Assembly: GCF_002160955.1 (NCBI RefSeq)
Contig: NZ_NFLN01000004.1
Span: 62,001-126,000 of the forward strand
DNA: 64,000 bases
Origin: Gemmiger sp. An120
Lineage (GTDB): Bacteria; Bacillota; Clostridia; Oscillospirales; Ruminococcaceae
Reading direction: 5' to 3'
Shown here piece by piece: positions 39,607 to 46,617 of the stretch. Every line of letters starts with the position of its first letter. Positions within the stretch are counted from its first letter, which is position 1. The position numbers and the translations under genes were made by a program. The notes beneath the pieces are model-generated. The model saw nothing but the letters and a program-made list of their open reading frames with translations, did no database searches and was not told the origin of the DNA.

Positions 39607-40785
39607 ATGAAAGAACGCCTGAAACAACTGGGCAGCCTGCTGCGCGCCTATCCTGCGGCGATCTGCTTCCTGGTATTCATCACCGGGTTTATGGTGCTGG
39701 ACATGTGCTGGCCCACCCGGGAATTTTCCGAGCTGGAAAACACCATGCTGGACCAGAAGCCGGCTTTCAGCTTCCAGGCTCTGTTCAGCAACGAATGGAC
39801 CGCCGACTACGGCGAATACGTAAAGGACCAGATTGCCCTGCGGGACAGCTGGATCGACCTGCAGAGCCGCAGCGAAAGCCTGCTGCTGCAGAAAGCCGAG
39901 ATCGGCGGCATCCTGATCGGCAAGGACCGGCAGCTGTTTACCGAGATGTTCACCCTGACCCGCACCGAACAGCGCACCCTGCCCAACAACATCAAGGCGG
40001 TAGAACAGTTCGCCCAGCGTCACGGGGATAAGGTAACGGTGCTGATTGCCCCGTCGGCCAGCGCGATCTATCCGGAAAAGCTGCCCTTTGCGGCCCCGAT
40101 GCTGGATGAAGACAGCTGGCTGGACCAGACCTTTGCGGCGGTGGAAGCCGCGGGCGGCAACGTGCTGGACCTGCGCAGTACCTTTACCGAGCACAAGGAC
40201 GAGTATATCTACTACCGCACCGACCATCATTGGACCACCTACGGGGCGCAGCTGGCCTATGAGGAATTCTGTGCCCAGCAGGGGCTGACCCCCTTTGACA
40301 CGGAAAGCCATACCCGTGTGGACGTGCCGGAGTTCCTGGGCACCAGCTATTCCAAGAGCCGGTACTGGCATACCAAGGCAGATGCGCTGACCTACTACCC
40401 GCTGGACAACGAGATGACCATTTTTGACGTAACGGTTCCCGGCCAGCGCACCCCCAAGAGCACCAGCGGCCTGTACGACACCGCCAAGCTGGAAGTGGTG
40501 GACAAGTACGCCACGTTCCTGTACGGGAACAACGGTTACAGCGAGATCCAGGGCGATGGCGAGGGCAGCATCCTGCTGGTAAAGGACAGCTACGGCAACT
40601 GCTTTGCCCCGTTCCTGACCGCCAACTACAGCAAGATCGGCGTGGTGGACCTGCGCAACTATCCCTACGGCATCGACGAACTGATCGAGAGCGAGGGATA
40701 TGAGCATGTGCTGATCCTCTACAATTTCCAGAGCTTCAAGTCGGACAGCTACCTGTACAACATCAACCGGGATCCCATCGAGTAA
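39607..40785 (+). CDS. DHHW-family protein (AlgJ/PatB-like O-acetylation partner)
   Basis: The 392-residue protein has one N-terminal membrane anchor (YPAAICFLVFITGFMVLDMC) and an extracellular SGNH-like domain. YRTDHHWTTYGAQLAYEEF carries the DHHW-type catalytic histidine. The LVKDSYGNCFAPFL segment carries the Ser/Asn block of AlgJ/AlgX-like O-acetyltransferases. It follows the MBOAT gene at 15 bases with GGGGGTGAG as ribosome site. The pair should move acetyl groups across the membrane onto a surface glycan; the glycan is unknown. A terminator follows. Confidence 0.92.
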   Translation: MKERLKQLGSLLRAYPAAICFLVFITGFMVLDMCWPTREFSELENTMLDQKPAFSFQALFSNEWTADYGEYVKDQIALRDSWIDLQSRSESLLLQKAEIGGILIGKDRQLFTEMFTLTRTEQRTLPNNIKAVEQFAQRHGDKVTVLIAPSASAIYPEKLPFAAPMLDEDSWLDQTFAAVEAAGGNVLDLRSTFTEHKDEYIYYRTDHHWTTYGAQLAYEEFCAQQGLTPFDTESHTRVDVPEFLGTSYSKSRYWHTKADALTYYPLDNEMTIFDVTVPGQRTPKSTSGLYDTAKLEVVDKYATFLYGNNGYSEIQGDGEGSILLVKDSYGNCFAPFLTANYSKIGVVDLRNYPYGIDELIESEGYEHVLILYNFQSFKSDSYLYNINRDPIE

Positions 40786-40803
40786 CCCGGCTTGCACAAA
40801 AGA

Positions 40804-40845
40804 ACGGCCCGCTGCGGAGAAGGTTTCCGCAGCGGGCCGTTTTCT
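40804..40845. terminator. Terminator between convergent DHHW and U32 genes
   Basis: A perfect 15-bp stem, ACGGCCCGCTGCGGA (40804-40818) with TCCGCAGCGGGCCGT (40826-40840), followed by T residues. Confidence 0.93.
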
Positions 40846-40852
40846 GTTTGGT

Positions 40853-42079
40853 TCAGGCTTTCTCCCCGGTGGAACGGCGGATCAGCGAGTGGGCGGGCAC
40901 CGGCTCCTCCACCGGCATGGTGTACCGCATCATGGCGTGCGGGGTGGCGGCGATGCTCTCCCCCTCCTCGTTTTTCAGCCATTCGGGGGCCAGGCGCAGC
41001 ACCTGGCCGGTGGGGGTGAGGATCTCCAGCGGCTTACCCGCCTCGATCCGGCCCCGCTGGGTGCACTGGGCCACCCCGTCCTGCCAGGATTCCACCACAC
41101 CCACAAACTCCCAGTCCCGGATATAGCCGCCCTGCCGGGTGTTCTGGCGGGCGTTCTGCCTGCCGAAGAAAAATCCGGGCGAATACCGCCGGTGGCTGAT
41201 ACGGGTCAGTTCGTCCAGCACCGCGTCCGGGCACTGAAAGTTGTCCGGCGCGGCCAGGAACGCATCCAGCGCCTGCCGGTAGGCACTGGTCACGCTGGCC
41301 ACATAGTACATCGTTTTGGCGCGGCCCTCGATCTTCAGGCTGTCGGCTCCGGCCTGGCAGACCAGGTCAATAAAGGGCGCCATACACAGATCGTCGGCGT
41401 TCAGGATGTAGCTGCCGCTCTCATCCTCCCCGATCTCCATAAACTGGCCGGGGCGGGTCTCCTCCACCAGATGATATTTCCAGCGGCAGGGCTGGGCGCA
41501 CTGGCCCCGATTGGCATCCCGTTCGGTCAGATACTGGCTGAGCAGGCACCGGCCGGACACGCTCATGCACATGGCTCCGTGCACAAACACCTCCAGTTCC
41601 AGTTCCCGCGGGGTTTTGGCCCGGATGGTGGCGATGTCCTCCAGGGACAGTTCCCGGGCCAGCACCACCCGCTTGGCACCCAGCTCAAAGGCGGCGGTGG
41701 CGGCGGCATGGTTGGTAATGCCCATCTGGGTGGAAAAATGGATCTCCACATCCGGGGCCAGCTTCTGCACCATCCGCAGCACGCCCAGATCGGCCACGAT
41801 AAAGCCGTCCACGCCCGCCGCCCGGGCATCGGCGATGGCCTGGGGCAGCCGGTCCAGTTCGGCATTGGTGGGCAGGGTGTTGAGGGTCAGGTAAACCCGC
41901 TTGCCCCGGGCGTGGGCAAAGATGCAGCCCTCCTCCAGCTGGGCGGGGGTAAAGTTATCCGGCGCGGCCCGCATCCCGAATTCGGTCAGGGCGGCGTACA
42001 CCGCGTCCGCCCCGTAGCGGATGGCATATTGCAGCCGTTCCAGGTCCCCGGCGGGGGACAGCAGTTCCGGTCTGGTCAT
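40853..42079 (-). CDS. Peptidase U32 family protein (TrhP/RlhA-like)
   Basis: The 408-residue protein belongs to the U32 family, whose studied members use prephenate in tRNA or rRNA hydroxylation rather than cleaving peptides. MTRPELLSPAGDLERLQYAI and AIRYGADAVYAAL open the barrel. The signature ELEVFVHGAMCMSVSGRCLL is followed by the Cys motif with RDANRGQCAQPCRWKY, and LKIEGRAKTMYYVASV lies downstream. The C-terminal collagenase-like barrel covers about residues 320-408. It is the last gene of the leftward pcrA cluster, though a hairpin separates it from mltG. Confidence 0.93.
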   Translation of the reverse strand: MTRPELLSPAGDLERLQYAIRYGADAVYAALTEFGMRAAPDNFTPAQLEEGCIFAHARGKRVYLTLNTLPTNAELDRLPQAIADARAAGVDGFIVADLGVLRMVQKLAPDVEIHFSTQMGITNHAAATAAFELGAKRVVLARELSLEDIATIRAKTPRELELEVFVHGAMCMSVSGRCLLSQYLTERDANRGQCAQPCRWKYHLVEETRPGQFMEIGEDESGSYILNADDLCMAPFIDLVCQAGADSLKIEGRAKTMYYVASVTSAYRQALDAFLAAPDNFQCPDAVLDELTRISHRRYSPGFFFGRQNARQNTRQGGYIRDWEFVGVVESWQDGVAQCTQRGRIEAGKPLEILTPTGQVLRLAPEWLKNEEGESIAATPHAMMRYTMPVEEPVPAHSLIRRSTGEKA

Positions 42080-42113
42080 AGAAACGCTCCTCTCGGTTGA
42101 TTTTGTAGGCAAA

Positions 42114-42143
42114 AAACGGGCAGGGCCTGCGCCCCGCCCGTTT
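42114..42143 (-). terminator. Hairpin between mltG and the U32 gene
   Basis: AAACGGGC (42114-42121) pairs with GCCCGTTT (42136-42143) with inner GC pairs. The reverse strand continues TTTTTTG. It is an attenuating or full terminator after mltG. Confidence 0.75.
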
Positions 42144-42150
42144 CAGGGTC

Positions 42151-43287
42151 TTACTGTACAGAAAACGCCGTTTTTACATTGGCCTGATGCTCGGCCGGGG
42201 TCTTGCCGTAGTAGTATTTGCCGTTCTTGTCGGTAACAAAGAAGTAGTAGCCGTCGGCAATATACTGCTCATCCGGGTACAGGGCCGCCTTGATGGCCTC
42301 AATGCCGGGGTTGGACACCGGCCCGGGGGTCAGGCCCTCGTGCTCATAGGTGTTGTAGGCCGCGTAGATTTCAGCGGGAATGTTGTCCCAGCCGCCGTAA
42401 TAGGGGGCGACCCAGTTGTACAGGTAGTTGTTGTCGTCCTCCCGCTGGACATAGCTGCTCACGTTGCTCTCCAGCCGGGGATAGGGCGAGCCCTCCGCCA
42501 GGCGGTTGTGGAATACCGCGGACACCTTGGCGTTCTGGTCGTTGCCCGCTTCTTCCTGCACAAAGGACGCCAGGGTAATGGCCTCGTGCAGGGTCATGCC
42601 CTCTTCCTCGGCCCGGGCGCGCAGATCCGCGGTGACCTGCCTGTCGAACTCGGCGTAGAAGGTGTTGACGTAGTTGTACACCTCGTCATCCGCGTAGAAC
42701 TCGTAGGTGTTGGGGAAGAGATACCCCTCGCACTTCATGAAGATGGTATCGTCCTCCGGGATCTGGTTCCAGAAATCATACTGGCTGAAATCACCGTTGT
42801 TGGCTACGTCCAGGAACTCCTCGGCGGTGCACAGGCCGTTTTCCTCCATCAGCTGGGCAAACCGCAGAGCGGTGATGCCCTCCGGGAAGGTGATGGTCAC
42901 GGTGTCCCGCTTGACCGTCACGCTCAGCGCCTCGATGATCTCATCGTAGCTCATGCCCGCACAGAGGGTGAAGTCCCCGTACTGCAGCTGGCCGGCGCTT
43001 TCAGTATAGCGCACATACAGCTGGAACAGCTTGGGGGTCTGGATCACGCCTGCTTCCTGCAGTGCGCGGCCGATGGTCAGCGGGCCGCTGCCCTGGTCGA
43101 TATGCACCGTTACCTCGGAACCTTTTGTATCGCTGCCGTAAACTTCATTCATAAACCGGGCGCCAAGCAGCCCGGCGGCAATCAGAAGCACGGCAAACAG
43201 CACAATCACAATCAGGCAGCCAAAGCGGCCTTTTTTCTTTTTTCTGGCATGGGGCTGGTACTGCTCCTGCTCAAATTCCTGCGGCAT
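42151..43287 (-). CDS. mltG: Endolytic transglycosylase MltG
   Basis: MltG cleaves nascent glycan strands and thereby releases or ends peptidoglycan synthesis. The 378-residue protein has a cytoplasmic Lys-rich start (HARKKKKGRFG), one membrane helix (CLIVIVLFAVLLIAAGLLGA), a LysM-like region, and the YceG domain with CEGYLFPNTYEFYADDEVYN. The catalytic-region Glu is in ITLASFVQEEAGNDQNAKVS, and NTYEHEGLTPGPVSNPGIEA matches the family. It lies in the leftward pcrA-thyX-tmk cluster. Confidence 0.95.
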   Translation of the reverse strand: MPQEFEQEQYQPHARKKKKGRFGCLIVIVLFAVLLIAAGLLGARFMNEVYGSDTKGSEVTVHIDQGSGPLTIGRALQEAGVIQTPKLFQLYVRYTESAGQLQYGDFTLCAGMSYDEIIEALSVTVKRDTVTITFPEGITALRFAQLMEENGLCTAEEFLDVANNGDFSQYDFWNQIPEDDTIFMKCEGYLFPNTYEFYADDEVYNYVNTFYAEFDRQVTADLRARAEEEGMTLHEAITLASFVQEEAGNDQNAKVSAVFHNRLAEGSPYPRLESNVSSYVQREDDNNYLYNWVAPYYGGWDNIPAEIYAAYNTYEHEGLTPGPVSNPGIEAIKAALYPDEQYIADGYYFFVTDKNGKYYYGKTPAEHQANVKTAFSVQ

Positions 43288-43321
43288 AGGATGACCTCCT
43301 GTGTATGGGGTTGTATTTTAT

Positions 43322-44161
43322 TCAAGCCTGGCCGGTCTCATCCAGCATCAGGCCCATATAACTTTCGCTCACATCAAAGCGTTCGTCCAGAAAACGGATC
43401 ATGCCGTACTCAGCCGGGCGGCCCTCCGCCGGGAAGATGCTCTGGGCCGCGCTCAGGGTGATCTGCGCCTGGGTGGCGCCGGTCTTTTCCCGGGCGGCCT
43501 GCACCAGCAGTTCCGCGGCCCGGTCCCCCACGGCAAACAGTTCGATAAACCGCAGGGTATCCCAATGGCGGAAATACAGGCCGTAGCCATCCGGGCTGGA
43601 GACCACCGTGATCCCCAGGCTGTACAGATCCCGCAGCACCTCGGTAAAGGAGGGCAGGGTCAGCAGCACCGAATCGGGGGCAAACTTTTCCCGCAGCTGC
43701 AGCAGCGAACGGGCGGTGACCGCGTCAAACTCGGCGTTGGCCCACAGATTGGGCCGGATCGTGCGGGTAAAGGTGCGCCGGGCAAACGCCCGCTCGAATC
43801 CCCGCTTTTCGTAAAAGGCAAACAGGCCCGCTTCGGCCGGGATCGTCACGATAAAACGCGCCCCGGCAGCACGCAGCGCGTCGGCCACGTAGTCCATCAG
43901 GCCGGTCATGAGACCTTTGCCCCGGGCTTCGGGCGCGGTGCAGAGGGCGTAAAAGTAAGCGCCCGGCTTGCCGCGCAGGGTAACCGGCACCGCGCAGAGC
44001 ATGGCTTCTACAGCGCCATCCTCCCGCTGGGCCACATAGACATTTTTCCATCCGGCAAACCGGACGGCCATCATCTCGGTAAACTCCGCCTCGTCGCCGA
44101 ACGCGGTCTTCATCAGGCCGCACAAAGCCGGCAGATCGCCGGGCTGGGCAATTCGGAACAT
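43322..44161 (-). CDS. GNAT-family N-acetyltransferase, two-domain
   Basis: The 279-residue protein has an N-terminal GNAT domain with FYALCTAPEARGKGLMTGLM, whose R/QxxGxG/A loop binds acetyl-CoA, and a FYEKRGFERAFARRTF helix and strand. The C-terminal 130 residues resemble the SCP2-like or degenerate acetyltransferase half of Eis-type proteins. The acceptor is unknown. It lies in the middle of the leftward cluster with 34 bases to mltG. Confidence 0.85.
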   Translation of the reverse strand: MFRIAQPGDLPALCGLMKTAFGDEAEFTEMMAVRFAGWKNVYVAQREDGAVEAMLCAVPVTLRGKPGAYFYALCTAPEARGKGLMTGLMDYVADALRAAGARFIVTIPAEAGLFAFYEKRGFERAFARRTFTRTIRPNLWANAEFDAVTARSLLQLREKFAPDSVLLTLPSFTEVLRDLYSLGITVVSSPDGYGLYFRHWDTLRFIELFAVGDRAAELLVQAAREKTGATQAQITLSAAQSIFPAEGRPAEYGMIRFLDERFDVSESYMGLMLDETGQA

Positions 44162-44243
44162 AAACTCTCCCCTCCCTGTTACTACACGCGCAATCCGCAG
44201 AGCGTTCTCCGCCGGGGCGCGCGCTGCCCCGTTTCCCCTCTTA

Positions 44244-45143
44244 TCAGGCCTCGTCCGTCCGCAGGGCCAGCCATTTGGGTTCCAGCCGGACCGGATTGTA
44301 GGACAGCTTGGCCTTGCGCAGGCCCTCTTCCCCCACGTCGTCCTCCCGGTTGATCCACTGGCAGCCGCCGCAGAAAGCGCGGGCCATCTCCCGGTTGATG
44401 ATGTTGTAGGCGCCGGTCACATCGTACAGCGCCTTTTCCACATGGGTATCAAAGATGCGGGGATTCAGCGCACTGCCAAAGGAAAAGGCCACGATCCGCC
44501 CGCCGGCGGTGATATAGCCGCCCTTGAGCCCCAGCTGACCGTAATGCTGAAACACCAGTTCGATGGCCCGGTGCTCATCGGCAATACCCGCATCATCCCG
44601 GTTGTCATACAGCTGGCACCACTCGTTGTTGAACCGGCGCACCGCGGGCAGCGCGTCCGGTGTAAGGGGGTGGAACTGCCAGTCCGGGTTGTCCCGCTCA
44701 AACCGGGAACAAAGGTTGCGTTTTTTCTGGAACTTGCGGCCGGGCAGTTCGGCCAGTTCCCTGGCGTCGTACAGATAGTCGGCATCGTCCCGCACGTCCT
44801 CAAAGCGGAACAGGCCGGGGAACCAGCCTTCCATCCGCCCGGCGGCATCGGGTGTTACCGAAAAGATCACCAGCTTGCGGCCGGCCGACCGTGCGTCCTG
44901 CACGATCGCTTCCAGCGCAGCCCGCTCGTCCCCGCTGCCGGCGGGATACAGATAGTGGTAGGCGTCCTCGCTTTCGCTGCGGGCAATCACCCGGTTTTCA
45001 AAGCGGGCAATCTGGGTGTGGTAGACATGGCTCCACATAAAGATGTTGACAAAGGAAAATTCGCAGCTGGCATAGCCGCTTTGCCACAGCAGCGGCTGGG
45101 CCCACTGGCCATCCTCTGCGGTGACGGGATGAAACTCAATCAT
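44244..45143 (-). CDS. DUF2156 protein (LPG synthase C-terminal-like)
   Basis: The 299-residue protein matches DUF2156, the acyltransferase-like fold of phosphatidylglycerol lysyltransferase. Features are FHPVTAEDGQWAQPLLWQSG at the start, LPGRKFQKKRNLCSRFERDN in the middle (the conserved K-K-R-N helix), AFSFGSALNPRIFDTHVEKA and YNIINREMARAFCG. There is no membrane segment, so it is soluble. Its ATG at 45143 overlaps the tmk stop (ATGA). The substrate is unknown; aminoacyl-tRNA-dependent transfer is one possibility. Confidence 0.85.
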   Translation of the reverse strand: MIEFHPVTAEDGQWAQPLLWQSGYASCEFSFVNIFMWSHVYHTQIARFENRVIARSESEDAYHYLYPAGSGDERAALEAIVQDARSAGRKLVIFSVTPDAAGRMEGWFPGLFRFEDVRDDADYLYDARELAELPGRKFQKKRNLCSRFERDNPDWQFHPLTPDALPAVRRFNNEWCQLYDNRDDAGIADEHRAIELVFQHYGQLGLKGGYITAGGRIVAFSFGSALNPRIFDTHVEKALYDVTGAYNIINREMARAFCGGCQWINREDDVGEEGLRKAKLSYNPVRLEPKWLALRTDEA

Positions 45144-45805
45144 AAAAATGCCTCGACGGCGTTGCGCACGTCCTGTTGAATGGCCGGGATGGGGCGCATC
45201 TCCTGCCCCTGGCAGCAGGGCACGGTATGCCAGCCCAGGCGGGCGGCACAGTACTCGGCGGCCCGGCGGCTGCGCGCCAGGTATTCCCGGTCTTTTTCGT
45301 GGATATCTTTCTTGCTCTCATCCCCCTGGTAGCGCCCGGTCATGAGCCGCTGGCTCACCGCCGGGTCCACCTGCAGATAGACCACTCTATCCGGCGCGGG
45401 GATACCCATATACTGGTACTCAAAGGTGAACAGCCAATCCAGATAGGCGGGCCATTCTTCTTCGGGCAGCTTGGAGCACTGGTGCACGGCGTTGGACGTG
45501 GTGTACCGGTCGGCCACCACCACCCCGCCGTTTTGATAAAAGCTGCCCCAATTGGTCTTGAAGCTGGCAAACCGGTCCACCGCATAAAACGCGGACGCCG
45601 CGTAGGCGTTTACATCGTCCGGATGGGTGCCGAATTTGCCCGCCAGATACATCTTGACCAGGGCGGAGGAATCACTGGCGTAGTCCGGAAATGTGATCTT
45701 TTTCACCGGCACGCCCTGCTGGGTCAGGTATTCCGTCAGCAGCGCGGCCTGGGTGGCCTTGCCGCTGCCGTCCAGCCCTTCCAGCACGATCAGTTTCCCG
45801 TTCAT
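45140..45805 (-). CDS. tmk: Thymidylate kinase
   Basis: Tmk phosphorylates dTMP to dTDP. The 221-residue protein has a P-loop (LIVLEGLDGSGKATQAALLT), the DRY motif in GGVVVADRYTTSNAVHQCSK and a lid region RLMTGRYQGDESKKDIHEKD. The P-loop lacks the usual GKTT/S pair (GKAT), as in other clostridial members. Its ATG overlaps the thyX stop by 4 bases, which links the two steps from dUMP to dTDP. Confidence 0.94.
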   Translation of the reverse strand: MNGKLIVLEGLDGSGKATQAALLTEYLTQQGVPVKKITFPDYASDSSALVKMYLAGKFGTHPDDVNAYAASAFYAVDRFASFKTNWGSFYQNGGVVVADRYTTSNAVHQCSKLPEEEWPAYLDWLFTFEYQYMGIPAPDRVVYLQVDPAVSQRLMTGRYQGDESKKDIHEKDREYLARSRRAAEYCAARLGWHTVPCCQGQEMRPIPAIQQDVRNAVEAFL

Positions 45806-46593
45806 TGGGCATTCTCTCCGTTCAATTCGGCTTTGATCTGTTCGTACTTGGCCCGCATTTCGGCGGCGCGGCCGCAGGTCATCTTGCCCTCCGGGCAGGG
45901 ACCGTAGGCACAGGCGGGGCCGCAGGCCTCAAACAACGCCGGAGCCACGGCATAGACCAGACGGAACATCTGTTCGGCCAGATCCCGGATCTCCCACTGG
46001 GCCCGGTTGCAGCACCGGTGCCGGAAGAAGTTTTTCAGGCTGCGGGCGTTCATGGTAACGATCATCTTGGTGGTGCAGGCATTGGGCAGCACGAACCGTG
46101 CGTCCTCAATGGCCATCTTCTCCGCCTTTTTGGTGGCTTCGGCCTCGCTCATCCCCTGCTGCATCAGGCGGCGGATATGGCCGTCTTTCAGCAGGGCGGC
46201 AATGCGGTGATACTCGGCGGCCTGGCTGTCCATCGCCTGGCGGAAGGCGGCCAGCGCCTCTTCGTCCCCGGCCACCTCCGGCGGGGTCACATAGTCAAAG
46301 GCATCCAGCCGCACATACCGCTGGCTCTGCACGCTGAAACTGGCGATGCGGTGCCGGGTGATCTGGGCCAGCAGGCTGCGGGATACGCCCTCAATAGCAA
46401 AGGTGAAGTTCACATGCTCGGTGGGGCTTTCATGGCCCATGCTGGCCAGCATCCGCACAAAGTCCCGGCTTTTTTCCGGGGTGAGACCCGCCATCAGGGT
46501 GTCGATTTCGGCGTTGGAATAGCACAGCTTGGCAGCGGCAGCCACCACGCGCTCCGGGTCGGGGGTATGGGCAATCAACGAAACTTTCAGCAT
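45802..46593 (-). CDS. thyX: Flavin-dependent thymidylate synthase
   Basis: ThyX makes dTMP from dUMP with FAD and methylenetetrahydrofolate. The signature RHRIASFSVQSQRY is at residues 80-93, with the full RHRxxSxxxxSxRY pattern. SMGHESPTEHVNFTFAIEG and SLKNFFRHRCCNRAQWEIRD are also conserved. The 263-residue length includes a C-terminal Cys cluster (ACGPACAYGPCPEGKMTCG), usual in clostridial ThyX. It is coupled to tmk by ATGA overlap and follows pcrA at 24 bases. Confidence 0.97.
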   Translation of the reverse strand: MLKVSLIAHTPDPERVVAAAAKLCYSNAEIDTLMAGLTPEKSRDFVRMLASMGHESPTEHVNFTFAIEGVSRSLLAQITRHRIASFSVQSQRYVRLDAFDYVTPPEVAGDEEALAAFRQAMDSQAAEYHRIAALLKDGHIRRLMQQGMSEAEATKKAEKMAIEDARFVLPNACTTKMIVTMNARSLKNFFRHRCCNRAQWEIRDLAEQMFRLVYAVAPALFEACGPACAYGPCPEGKMTCGRAAEMRAKYEQIKAELNGENAQ

Positions 46594-46617
46594 TCCGGAT
46601 CCTCTTTTCTCTGTCGG